The notes beneath the pieces were generated by a model. That model saw only the letters and a program-made list of their open reading frames with translations. It did no database searches and had not been told where the DNA came from. From NCBI RefSeq assembly GCF_027920545.1, contig NZ_CP115859.1, forward strand, positions 558,001 to 622,000: DNA of 64,000 nucleotides. The letters are read 5' to 3'. The first letter of the stretch is position 1. Each line of letters begins with the position of its first letter. A program made the translations under genes and the position numbers. Of this stretch, positions 44,047 through 52,682 are shown piece after piece. Origin of the DNA: Chryseobacterium camelliae. Its GTDB lineage: Bacteria > Bacteroidota > Bacteroidia > Flavobacteriales > Weeksellaceae.

Positions 44047-45174
44047 TTATTTCGGTAATTCCGGAGCCCGCATCTTATATTTATAGCTATGCAGCGTATT
44101 CAGGAAATTTTCCAGGTCTATTAATTCCTGATCGGTAAGATTCAACTTTTCCAGCATTTTTGATTTCTGCGGTGCAAGCTTACTTTCCCTGTTTCTTTTT
44201 TCATTGGGCATTCCGGCATTATACATATTCAAAACTCCCCGGATATTAGGAAATAATCCGTTATGCATATAAGGTGCGGTTTGCGAGATTTCTCTCAAGG
44301 TAGCCGTTTTGAATTTCCCAACATCTTCATTTTTCTTCGAAATATTATAGAGTCCTAAATCTTCATATTCTCTTCCAAAATAGGTAAGGCCCACATTATG
44401 AAACTTCTGATCCGAAAAATAAGGTGTATTATGGCAGTTAATACAGTTTGCCTTTGTTCTGAAAAGGTGTAATCCATTAATTTCAGAATCAGTCAACGCC
44501 TCTTTTTCTCCGCTCACAAATTTATCAAACTTCGATTTTGGGCTTACAATGGTTCTTTCAAAGGTAGCAATTGCTTTTACTATATTTTCTTCCGTTACCT
44601 TATCACTTCCGAAAGCTTTCTGAAAATGTTCTTTATAGCCCTTAATTTTAGCAATTGTTTTCACCGCCAGTCTGGAATGAAAATTCATTTCAACGGGGTT
44701 TTCAATCGGTGCTTTTGCCTGATCTTCCAAAGTAGCCGCTCTTCCGTCCCAGAAATATTTCTTAGCGTATACAATATTTAGAACCGTGGGTGCATTTCTT
44801 GTCCCCAACTGTCTGTCGTGGCCATAAGCAACTCTTCTTCCATCTGCCCAAGCTAATTCCGGATCATGGCAATTGGCACAGGAAATCTGTCCAGATTTTG
44901 AAAGTCTAGGATCAAAAAACAGTTTTTTCCCCAACTCTTCTTTCGCTTCAGAATAAGGATTGTCTACCGGAAATTCAGGTTTAGATAAAACTCCTATGTC
45001 CTGAAATCCTTCTTTGGCTTCATCAAACAAATGAGGTTTTGGCCATAAACTCTGGTTTCCGCTACCATACAAATCTCTCAATTCCTGAGGAGTATATCCT
45101 TTCTGAACCGCAGTAAAATCGGAAAAAGAATACACTAAAAATAAAACCGCAGAAAGCGATAAAAAATACTTCAT
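44047..45174 (-). CDS. Di-heme cytochrome c peroxidase (MauG/CCP family)
   Basis: 375 residues. Signal or anchor segment at the N-terminus (FLSLSAVLFLVYSF). Two CXXCH heme sites: CANCH (99-103) and CINCH (244-248). FWDGRA (141-146), ENPVEMNF (158-165) and YMHNG (302-306) match bacterial cytochrome c peroxidase; Met303 is the likely ligand of the high-potential heme. It reduces peroxide in the periplasm, or, in MauG/MbnH relatives, oxidises a protein partner. Last gene of a four-gene operon, 6 bp after a barrel protein, which raises the partner-modification option. Confidence 0.9.
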   Translation of the reverse strand: MKYFLSLSAVLFLVYSFSDFTAVQKGYTPQELRDLYGSGNQSLWPKPHLFDEAKEGFQDIGVLSKPEFPVDNPYSEAKEELGKKLFFDPRLSKSGQISCANCHDPELAWADGRRVAYGHDRQLGTRNAPTVLNIVYAKKYFWDGRAATLEDQAKAPIENPVEMNFHSRLAVKTIAKIKGYKEHFQKAFGSDKVTEENIVKAIATFERTIVSPKSKFDKFVSGEKEALTDSEINGLHLFRTKANCINCHNTPYFSDQKFHNVGLTYFGREYEDLGLYNISKKNEDVGKFKTATLREISQTAPYMHNGLFPNIRGVLNMYNAGMPNEKRNRESKLAPQKSKMLEKLNLTDQELIDLENFLNTLHSYKYKMRAPELPK

Positions 45175-45180
45175 AATTTT

Positions 45181-46761
45181 CTAATAAAACAAAGAGATTC
45201 CCGCATTAAAATAAAGACTCGGATTTCCGTTGTAATCCGTGTTTTGTTCTAAGTCTTTGCTTAATGGGAACAGTGTTGCAAAATTAGTAAATATTTTCAG
45301 GTCTGTCTTAGAAGTTACCTTTTGATAAAACTGTAATCCGAATTGAGGTCCTAATTTTGAAGTGGCATCATATTCATGATCGTTTTTAATCACATTATCA
45401 TACAGTAAAGTATTTGAAGAAGCCGGAACATACGTTAAACTTTCGCTTAAAGGAAAATACGACATCGCACCGATCTCCATATTCACTTTTTGAGTATCTC
45501 TGTAAAAAATATCTTTATTGAATTTTAAATTCAAATTTAAGCTTTTCACATATTTGTAAGTAATCCCCAACAAATCTATCGCTGAAAAATCATTATAAAT
45601 ACCTTCTAAGGTTGTTCCGAATTTTATTTTTCTATCCTCTCTCAGCAGAAAGTGATTCGCAGTAGATATTCTATCTAAAGTCATCCTGTAATTCTGACCG
45701 AATTCTACATTATTGTAATTATCTCCTGTAATGCTTTGGAAGTTTACGTTGGACATAAAATCCATTTTATCACCTTTATACCAGTAATTTGCATCGGTTT
45801 TATAGTTAACAAGACGGTATTTCATCTTTTCTAAACTTTCTGCAAAATAAGTTGTGCCTAAAGCTGTAGATCCTGTTCCATACAATTCGCTGGTATTCCC
45901 ATAAAGGTTTTGCATCGCTTTACTGTAAGAAAAATTAATATTAAAGAAATTTTTCTTATTCTCAAAAGCATATCCTGCACCCAAATTACGATCAACAGTT
46001 CTATAACTATAATTCAGATAAGAAGAAAAATATATAAGTCTACCGTAACCATTTGAAAATCTCACATAGTATTCTGGGTTTGCAGGTGCATTCACAGCTT
46101 CATTCACAGTCATAATATCATAGGTATCTGACTTTCTTCCCAATCCTCCGAAAACTGAAAACTGATGATTCTTATAACGATATCCTGCAAAAATTTTCCC
46201 TGAATAATCTGCAGTGTTAATTTCTGGTCTCGGATCTGATTTTCTGAAAGAACTTTGGTTTCTGTAATCGACCATTCCACCAACTTCCAAACCTTTCCAA
46301 ATAGTATAGGATACTCCTCCTTTTACATGATAATTCTGGGTTTCCCAATTAGCTTTTTTAGGTACGAAAAGATAATTAGGATTCAAAACAAACTGATCTT
46401 CTGTTCTCCCGTTCGTCAAATTGTAGCCCAAATTTTTTTCGGTTACGAACTGATAATCAAAACTCCCTAGAAGTCTTAATTTTTCGGAAATATTAAAAAC
46501 ACCCTGTGTTTTAAATCCAAATTCATTCGAGCTTTCTGCAGTTTGTACTCTTTTCATGTTCAGTTCTTTTACAACAGCACTAAGCTCCGTTTCTGTAAAA
46601 TCTGAAAATTTCTGCTTTGAAAACTGAATCGGATTTTCCCAAATTCTATCTAATTGCTTATAATAAATCTGATTGGTCGGAATAAAAATACTGTCATTCA
46701 GCTGAGCAGAAACACAACCGAAAGACAGAAAAGAAATTATATAAAAACTTTTAAATTTCAT
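45181..46761 (-). CDS. DUF6850-like outer-membrane beta-barrel
   Basis: 526 residues. Signal peptide 1-19 (SFGCVSA-Q). From about 75 the protein is made of alternating amphipathic strands rich in Tyr, Phe and Asn (RLLGSFDYQFVTEKNLGY, YSYRTVDRNLGAGYAFENK) and ends in LFY, an outer-membrane barrel signature. The IPTNQIYYKQLDRIWENPIQ opening fits the DUF6850 group, a call of moderate certainty. Third gene of the TonB operon, between the DUF4876 lipoprotein and the peroxidase (6-bp gaps). Confidence 0.72.
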   Translation of the reverse strand: MKFKSFYIISFLSFGCVSAQLNDSIFIPTNQIYYKQLDRIWENPIQFSKQKFSDFTETELSAVVKELNMKRVQTAESSNEFGFKTQGVFNISEKLRLLGSFDYQFVTEKNLGYNLTNGRTEDQFVLNPNYLFVPKKANWETQNYHVKGGVSYTIWKGLEVGGMVDYRNQSSFRKSDPRPEINTADYSGKIFAGYRYKNHQFSVFGGLGRKSDTYDIMTVNEAVNAPANPEYYVRFSNGYGRLIYFSSYLNYSYRTVDRNLGAGYAFENKKNFFNINFSYSKAMQNLYGNTSELYGTGSTALGTTYFAESLEKMKYRLVNYKTDANYWYKGDKMDFMSNVNFQSITGDNYNNVEFGQNYRMTLDRISTANHFLLREDRKIKFGTTLEGIYNDFSAIDLLGITYKYVKSLNLNLKFNKDIFYRDTQKVNMEIGAMSYFPLSESLTYVPASSNTLLYDNVIKNDHEYDATSKLGPQFGLQFYQKVTSKTDLKIFTNFATLFPLSKDLEQNTDYNGNPSLYFNAGISLFY

Positions 46762-46767
46762 CTTTAA

Positions 46768-48153
46768 TTATAATGCAAAACCTCTCGGATTCGCTTGTTG
46801 TTTTACAAAATCATTTGCTGAATTGTTGGTATCTTCCAATACTTTTCTGGAGCCTCCACCAGGAATCGGAACAGTTGTTTTTGTTTTTCTGATTACCGCC
46901 TGAGAATTGAATGAAGCATCACAATTGATAGACGAAGCATCAATAGAAGCATTCAACATTTTTGGTCTTTGAGAATTGGGATTGAAATGCTGCAAATCCA
47001 CTCCATCAATGATTACAGAGTTTGGAATTTGTTTGAAAAATCTGGTGCTTGTCGTAATATTCGTCACAGAAGGATCCGAATAATCGGGCAACGCACTGAA
47101 TTCATCTTTAGCCATTTTAAAAATGATAAAACTGTCTCTTCCCGGATTATCCATAAGAAGATCATTGTTTGGACTCCAGTATCCTGTTCTTCCCCAATAT
47201 GCAATTTCCATATCTTTTACCGCAGGATTCTGAATATCAAATTTATAAACAGGCTGACCGATTGATAAATTAAAATCACCTAAATACACTTCAAAATTAG
47301 AACTGCTTAAGTCCACAGTTAACGCTGGGTTTTGAATTGAAATTGGAGTTCCCGTATTATCAACCAAAGGCGATTTATGATTCACTCCATTCGCTGCTAT
47401 TACAATACTTTCTCCCGGTAAAATCGGATACTGAGTTCCCGTGCCCGGAATTCTGATTACATAATCTGCATATACATAATCTGTATTGGCAGCACTTCCC
47501 ATCGTCATTCCGATAGACTTACTCCAGTCGAATTGTCCGTTTGCCAAAGTATAGCTTGGGATGAACGTTGTATTTACTTTTCCATACAGCTGACCAATAT
47601 ATAACCCATCTGCATATATTACCTCATTAGAATTATTATAGAGCTCAATAAACTGATCCCTGAAAGAAGCTCCCTGCGTTGCATGAGAACCTGCATAATA
47701 TATTTGCTTGATCAACAGATCTCCAACTCTTGCAGTTTTCAGCTCAATAACGGTACTCTGAACATTAATATTCACTATTGCTCCTTCCTGAGTTCCGTTA
47801 AAGTTGATTTCATCAGCAGGAGAAACGTAGTTAAATGTTGAGAAAAACTCGTCTGCCAGCATTTTTTTAGATACTGTAATTTTATAAGTCCCGGGAATTA
47901 CGTTTGAAAAATTCGCAAAACCATTTGCATCAGTAGAAATCGTATAGGTATCTCCTGAATTATTATTAACCAAAACTACGGTAGCATTTTTTGAACGTCT
48001 TGGATTATTGTTGGCATCATTATAAGAAGCCTCATATTTTACCTCTACTTTAAAGTTAGTAGGCTGCAACGTGTTGCTATTGTTTCCAAAATCATCATCT
48101 CTACAAGAAAAAAGCAGTATTAAAATTGCTAAAAAACTAAATAACTGTTTCAT
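46768..48153 (-). CDS. DUF4876-type surface lipoprotein
   Basis: 461 residues. Lipoprotein signal MKQLFSFLAILILLFSC with the acceptor Cys17 (RDDDFGNN follows). About 33-115 is a carboxypeptidase-regulatory/Ig-like fold (VVLVNNNSGDTYTISTDANGFANFSNVIPGTYKITVSK). The rest has lamin-tail-like features (QFIELYNNSNEVIYADGLYIG, PGESIVIAANG, WGRTGYWSPNN) matching DUF4876. It is likely the TonB receptor's surface partner. Second in the operon, 17 bp after the receptor. Confidence 0.8.
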   Translation of the reverse strand: MKQLFSFLAILILLFSCRDDDFGNNSNTLQPTNFKVEVKYEASYNDANNNPRRSKNATVVLVNNNSGDTYTISTDANGFANFSNVIPGTYKITVSKKMLADEFFSTFNYVSPADEINFNGTQEGAIVNINVQSTVIELKTARVGDLLIKQIYYAGSHATQGASFRDQFIELYNNSNEVIYADGLYIGQLYGKVNTTFIPSYTLANGQFDWSKSIGMTMGSAANTDYVYADYVIRIPGTGTQYPILPGESIVIAANGVNHKSPLVDNTGTPISIQNPALTVDLSSSNFEVYLGDFNLSIGQPVYKFDIQNPAVKDMEIAYWGRTGYWSPNNDLLMDNPGRDSFIIFKMAKDEFSALPDYSDPSVTNITTSTRFFKQIPNSVIIDGVDLQHFNPNSQRPKMLNASIDASSINCDASFNSQAVIRKTKTTVPIPGGGSRKVLEDTNNSANDFVKQQANPRGFAL

Positions 48154-48170
48154 ATGGATAGTGTTTATTA

Positions 48171-50906
48171 TTAAAATTGATATTCGATTTTAGCTCCGAA
48201 CGATAATGTCAGTAAATCGCCTTTTAAAGTCGTTATATACCTTCCGGTTGATTCTGAGAATGTAGTTTGCGTTTGTTTCAGATCAAGGAAATTATTGGCG
48301 TAAAAAGAAAACCTGAACCCGTTTTGGAAATCCTTGGAAATTTTCAAATTAAAGTTGTGGTACACTTTATTTATACGTTCTTTATCTTCGTAAAAGTTTG
48401 CATCCTTAATATTCGCAAATTGATCCGGATCATCGATCTGCTCCTGAGTAAGCATTACTTTTTCCATGTCTGAATTAATATAGGCATACAGTGACTTACG
48501 ATTAAAGATATTCTTTTCATCAATAATATAATGCTGAGTTCTTAATGTAATCACCAAACCTGCTTTCGGTAAATGATAGTTCAACGCTGCACTTATATTA
48601 AACTGTTTGTATTTAGAATCAAAAGGCTTGTACAATCCCCAAATAGCATTACCCTGAGTAGTAGATGTACTAAAATATCTGTCTATCTCGGATCTATTAG
48701 TTGTTTCAACATAGGCACCATTCAGATCCAGACTGACATTTCGAATAGGAAGTTTATTCAATCCAACCATTAATTCCAAGCCTTTGTCTTTAGACTTTAA
48801 AGCATTCGTAATTCTATTCTGCAAATAGTAATAATTGCTGTATCCTATAACCTCATACGTGGGAAGACTTGTTCCGTTATCGTGAATTTGAAGTTGTGCC
48901 AAATCTCTTTTTACCCCATACATTTCCGTAGTGAATCCATCATACAAATTGTTATAATAAGCTGTTAATCCCACATTTCCTATCCCGAATTTGTAATCAA
49001 CTCCAATTTCCGAACGCATACTTTTTGAAGGCTTTAAATCTTTATTATCAGCACTATCAATGAAAGTCTGCATGATTCCCAGATTATAATATCCAGGGAG
49101 ACGAAGATCTGCCAAAACTACATCATAATATCTCGGACCTGTATACATCATATTGATAGAAGGCGCTTTAGAAGCAATACCAAAACCTCCTCGGAATTTA
49201 AAGTTCTTATAAATCAAATAAGAATTGATTCTAGGCTGTAAAACAGATGTTCCAAACTGATTGTCATATCTTACCCCTGCATTTAAGTTAAAAATATAAT
49301 TCCCGAATTTTTTGAAAATATTATCTTCAACATACAAAGAATACTGATATTCAGCTCTTACATTATCCCCAAAATTATAAGGTCTGAAACCTTGTCCTCC
49401 TCCTGAAAACTGTGTCAGTATCGTTTCCGGACTTCCTAATCTTCCGGCACCTTTATTATCACTGCTTCTCAAAGAAGTTCCCACTAAGAAATTGTGTGTC
49501 CAGTTTTCCTTTGTTTTAAGATGTTTTTTAAAATCTGCAGCAAAATAGATAGAAACAGGTTTTCCTTCAATTTCCTGAACCTGAGTATAACTTGGCGGAG
49601 AATAGGTTCCGGTATAAACTCCTTCTTCCAGACTTGTTCCTACCAGTTCTCCTCCTTTATTAAGAATACTTGATTTGAAAGAATTCTGATATCCTCGAGA
49701 ATAGTTTGCATTAATGTCTAAGTTATCAAAAAAGAAATCTTTAAATCTCCAACTGAAACGATTGGAAATTCTAAAATCTCTTTTTTTATTTTTTACAATA
49801 AGTTGAGTAGCATCCTCCTCCTCAAAATTGGCATTGTCAAAGTTATTTCCGTAATCAACAGAGAAAGAGTTTTTAATTTTCTTATTCTTACTGTAAACCG
49901 TCCACATCAGGTTAGTTGTTACTCTTTGATATCTGTTGAATTTCGTTCTTGGATCAGAGTTTGAGCTTAAATAATTAAGATTTACATTTAAAAAACCCAG
50001 TTTTTCATTGATCTTAAAACCTTTATTGATGTTATATTCCTGAGTTCCGTCTCTTAAAGCCAGATAAGCTCTGTAAGGCGTTTTCCCGCTTTTTTGCTGA
50101 ATAGTAACCAATCCTGAAGTCAAATCACCATATCTTGCAGAAGGAACCCCCTGAACCACTTCTACGCTTTCAATATTTTCAACAGGAATTTCTCTTAAAT
50201 CTGCTCCAAAATTGGTATTGGAAAAACTTCCTCCTTCAGCACCAAAACCAATGAGATTAGGCATAAAAACAGAGCCTTCATTAGCCCATGAATTGGTTGA
50301 TGCGGTGTAATTTGCCGCATAGCTCTGCATATTTTCATTATTGGAAATCGGGATACCGTCTATTACAATGGCTGTACCAAAAGATTTATTACCAAATCCC
50401 TGATCTGAAACCGTTGTAGGGAGCGTAGAACGGAACACAATAGGCTTAAATTCATTGAGGTTAAGATTCTGAAGTTTTTGCCCCGGAATCTGTTCCAATA
50501 CTTCATTCAGGGAAAATGCCTGAATATTTTTTAACGCTTCTTCTCTAATTTCAATTTCAGAGTAGCTTTTCTTTTTTGCAGAAAGCATTACTTCTTTAAT
50601 ACGAATAGAAGCAATCTGCATATCTACAGTGATTCCGTTTGCAGGAATTGTAATATATGTTCTTTTCTCTTCAAGCAAGCCAGCTTTGGAAAAAACCAAT
50701 GTTTCATTAGCATTGTAATTGATCTGAAACATTCCGGAATTATCCGTTACAGTCCAGATCCCAGTATTTTCGACACCAATCTTAACTCCCGAAATAGGCT
50801 TTTTATTATCAGCTTCCACTACGATCCCGGTCAAAGACTGACCACTTACAGAAAGTATAACAAACTGAAAAGCAAGAAATAAAACACTCTTCTTCAATGG
50901 TAACAA
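48171..50906 (-). CDS. TonB-dependent receptor
   Basis: 911 residues. Signal peptide ends at SVSGQ; a carboxypeptidase-regulatory-like domain (about 24-105: SLTGIVVEADNKKPISGVKIGVENTG); plug (about 125-260: ALKNIQAFSLNEVLEQIPGQKL ... VEVVQGVPSARYGDLTSGLV); then the 22-strand barrel ending in IEYQF. Ligand unknown. No ATG is available: TTG at 50906 or TTG at 50897 must start it, and the promoter lies directly upstream. First gene of a four-gene operon with a lipoprotein, a barrel and a peroxidase. Confidence 0.9.
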   Translation of the reverse strand: MLPLKKSVLFLAFQFVILSVSGQSLTGIVVEADNKKPISGVKIGVENTGIWTVTDNSGMFQINYNANETLVFSKAGLLEEKRTYITIPANGITVDMQIASIRIKEVMLSAKKKSYSEIEIREEALKNIQAFSLNEVLEQIPGQKLQNLNLNEFKPIVFRSTLPTTVSDQGFGNKSFGTAIVIDGIPISNNENMQSYAANYTASTNSWANEGSVFMPNLIGFGAEGGSFSNTNFGADLREIPVENIESVEVVQGVPSARYGDLTSGLVTIQQKSGKTPYRAYLALRDGTQEYNINKGFKINEKLGFLNVNLNYLSSNSDPRTKFNRYQRVTTNLMWTVYSKNKKIKNSFSVDYGNNFDNANFEEEDATQLIVKNKKRDFRISNRFSWRFKDFFFDNLDINANYSRGYQNSFKSSILNKGGELVGTSLEEGVYTGTYSPPSYTQVQEIEGKPVSIYFAADFKKHLKTKENWTHNFLVGTSLRSSDNKGAGRLGSPETILTQFSGGGQGFRPYNFGDNVRAEYQYSLYVEDNIFKKFGNYIFNLNAGVRYDNQFGTSVLQPRINSYLIYKNFKFRGGFGIASKAPSINMMYTGPRYYDVVLADLRLPGYYNLGIMQTFIDSADNKDLKPSKSMRSEIGVDYKFGIGNVGLTAYYNNLYDGFTTEMYGVKRDLAQLQIHDNGTSLPTYEVIGYSNYYYLQNRITNALKSKDKGLELMVGLNKLPIRNVSLDLNGAYVETTNRSEIDRYFSTSTTQGNAIWGLYKPFDSKYKQFNISAALNYHLPKAGLVITLRTQHYIIDEKNIFNRKSLYAYINSDMEKVMLTQEQIDDPDQFANIKDANFYEDKERINKVYHNFNLKISKDFQNGFRFSFYANNFLDLKQTQTTFSESTGRYITTLKGDLLTLSFGAKIEYQF

Positions 50907-50913
50907 TTTTCGG

Positions 50914-50947
50914 CAAATTTATTTATATTTTTTCTAAATAAAAACAA
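50914..50947 (-). promoter_or_regulatory. Promoter of the TonB/peroxidase operon
   Basis: Minus strand -7 TAAATTTG (50914-50921) and -33 TTG (50945-50947) with a 23-bp spacer. The predicted transcription start, near 50908-50910, is within a few bases of the first TTG start codon, so the leader is very short or absent. Confidence 0.55.
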
Positions 50948-51160
50948 TAGCACTGTATTTTATGACTTGATAAATTTCATGGTTCTTTTATTGTGTATTA
51001 AATAAAAAATCACTGGTTAACAATTAAAAAAAAATTAAGCACTTCCATAATAATCATGAACATTGTAAATATTCTCTATTTATTAAGCCGCTTTTAAGTT
51101 TAAATTCAAAAAAAATTATATTCATAAAGAAAATAATCCTAGTTTTATAAAAACATCAAT

Positions 51161-51649
51161 ATGACAATACCAAAATCAATTATTTCCACTCTTTTTATAA
51201 CATTTGTAGCCGTTTCCTGTTCAAAAACACCCAAAACCAACGATGAGTTCCGGAATACTGTAGTTTCAAAAATGAATCTTCATCAGGATACTTTGCTTGT
51301 TTTCAGTCAGTTTTTAGATCAGTTGGATTCTAAAAACAAGACATTTGGAGATTATTACATCAAAACCCATCAGGATATTCAGGATTCCTGTGACAAAGTG
51401 TTAGCCGCAAAATATGAACCCGAACATTTCGTTTACAACAATCATACTCCTGAAGATTTTGATTTTCTGCATAAGATCACCGTACAGTCACTTGATAACT
51501 ATTATAAAAAATTAGATATTGACACCAGTAAAATCTATATGATTGAGTGGGTGACTAATTCCAGTCCCGATATTAAAAAGTACTTAAATCAAAAATACAG
51601 TTTAGGGCTTTTCATTCCGGAAGATCAGCCTCAGGATGCTGCAAAATAA
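51161..51649 (+). CDS. Hypothetical lipoprotein
   Basis: 162 residues. Lipoprotein signal MTIPKSIISTLFITFVAVSC with acceptor Cys20. Mature part mostly helical: NTVVSKMNLHQDTLLVFSQFLDQLDSKNKTFGDYY, then a conserved-looking YNNHTPEDFDFLHKITVQSLDNYYKKLDID. No family recognised. Divergent from the TonB operon (254-bp gap that contains no other gene) and followed by its own terminator. Function unknown. Confidence 0.7.
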   Translation: MTIPKSIISTLFITFVAVSCSKTPKTNDEFRNTVVSKMNLHQDTLLVFSQFLDQLDSKNKTFGDYYIKTHQDIQDSCDKVLAAKYEPEHFVYNNHTPEDFDFLHKITVQSLDNYYKKLDIDTSKIYMIEWVTNSSPDIKKYLNQKYSLGLFIPEDQPQDAAK

Positions 51650-51673
51650 AACGTACGACCGTACCTATCAACA

Positions 51674-51704
51674 AAAAAAGAGAAGTTTAGAACTTCTCTT
51701 TTTT
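51674..51704. terminator. Bidirectional terminator
   Basis: Perfect stem of about 14 bp (AAAAAAGAGAAGTT / AACTTCTCTTTTTT) with a 3-nt loop TAG, between convergent genes. Confidence 0.85.
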
Positions 51705-51722
51705 ATTGTCGATATCAATTTA

Positions 51723-52586
51723 TTAAGATTTTGCTATAAAATCCATCAGCTCCCGTTTACTGCTCTCAAAGTCAAAAGCATCGTACACTAAAAAATACCT
51801 GCTCTTATCAGCACATTTAAAATACATAGATTTTGCTAAAGACAATTTATTTTTATCAAAACTCATTTCTTTTACCAAAATAGTAATCTGCTGAGAAGTG
51901 AACATCACAGAATGCGCCTGCTGATTGATCATGGCAAGTCTGCTGTCATCAAATCTCGCATTTTTCTGAAGCATTTCAAGGAACTGATCAAAAGTGTTAT
52001 GATCCATTACATTAACGTAATTTCCGGAATTATTCCAATTATTTTCTTGATTTCCGTACGGATTATTCCAGACATCATTCCAATTATTGAAACCATAAGA
52101 TTGATTTCTGACCGGATAAGAATCCAATAGAAATAATCCTTGATCTGTAAAGAAATCTAACACCATCCTGCTATTGTTACGAACATTCAGCGTTGTTCTG
52201 TAGAGCAGATATCCGTTATCATAAATAGAAATCGGAATTCTTCCTGAAGGCAGATCAAAAAACCTGAATTTACCTGAATTATTTGAGATCATCTGATCTC
52301 CTAATTCTATATTAAAATATCCCTGCTCCGGAATTCTGAGAAAAACCTCCGAATATCCGTAATTTTGGTTCCATTGATAATTAGGGTTTTTAATCTTTGA
52401 TCCTGAATTGTTTGGATTTCTAAATCCTGAATTATTGCTATTTCTTGAACCTCTTGTTTTCGAAACCGAAGTTTCCATTTCATTTTTAGAAGCTTCATTT
52501 TTCAAAAGTTCACCTACTTTTCCTGCTTCCTGTGCAAATGAATGAATTCCTGTAAGAAACATCAAACCGATAAAAATATTCTTCAT
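51723..52586 (-). CDS. DUF4476 domain protein, secreted
   Basis: 287 residues. Signal peptide 1-18 (IHSFA-Q). An Asn/Ser-rich spacer (about 45-72) leads to a beta-strand domain (SEVFLRIPEQGYFNIELGDQ, DLPSGRIPISIYDNG). A second Asn/Trp-rich linker is followed by the C-terminal DUF4476 helical domain (about 195-287: MDHNTFDQFLEMLQKNARFDDSRLAMINQQ). The fold is of unknown function and common in Bacteroidota. Monocistronic between terminators. Confidence 0.82.
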   Translation of the reverse strand: MKNIFIGLMFLTGIHSFAQEAGKVGELLKNEASKNEMETSVSKTRGSRNSNNSGFRNPNNSGSKIKNPNYQWNQNYGYSEVFLRIPEQGYFNIELGDQMISNNSGKFRFFDLPSGRIPISIYDNGYLLYRTTLNVRNNSRMVLDFFTDQGLFLLDSYPVRNQSYGFNNWNDVWNNPYGNQENNWNNSGNYVNVMDHNTFDQFLEMLQKNARFDDSRLAMINQQAHSVMFTSQQITILVKEMSFDKNKLSLAKSMYFKCADKSRYFLVYDAFDFESSKRELMDFIAKS

Positions 52587-52628
52587 AAGTAATTTTTTAA
52601 TTGATGATCTCCATTTTTATGCCAAAAA

Positions 52629-52660
52629 AAAAGAGAAACCATAATTATGATTTCTCTTTT
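52629..52660 (-). terminator. Terminator after dihydrolipoyl dehydrogenase
   Basis: AAAAGAGAAA pairs with TTTCTCTTTT around CATAATTATG, itself self-complementary. Strong T-run on the minus strand. Located 23 bp past the stop codon. Confidence 0.85.
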
Positions 52661-52682
52661 TGTATATATGATTATTTTTCAA

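Noticed and set aside
50907..51160. Fur-type iron operator ahead of the TonB operon
   Set aside because: No GATAAT-type 19-bp palindrome found in the gap.
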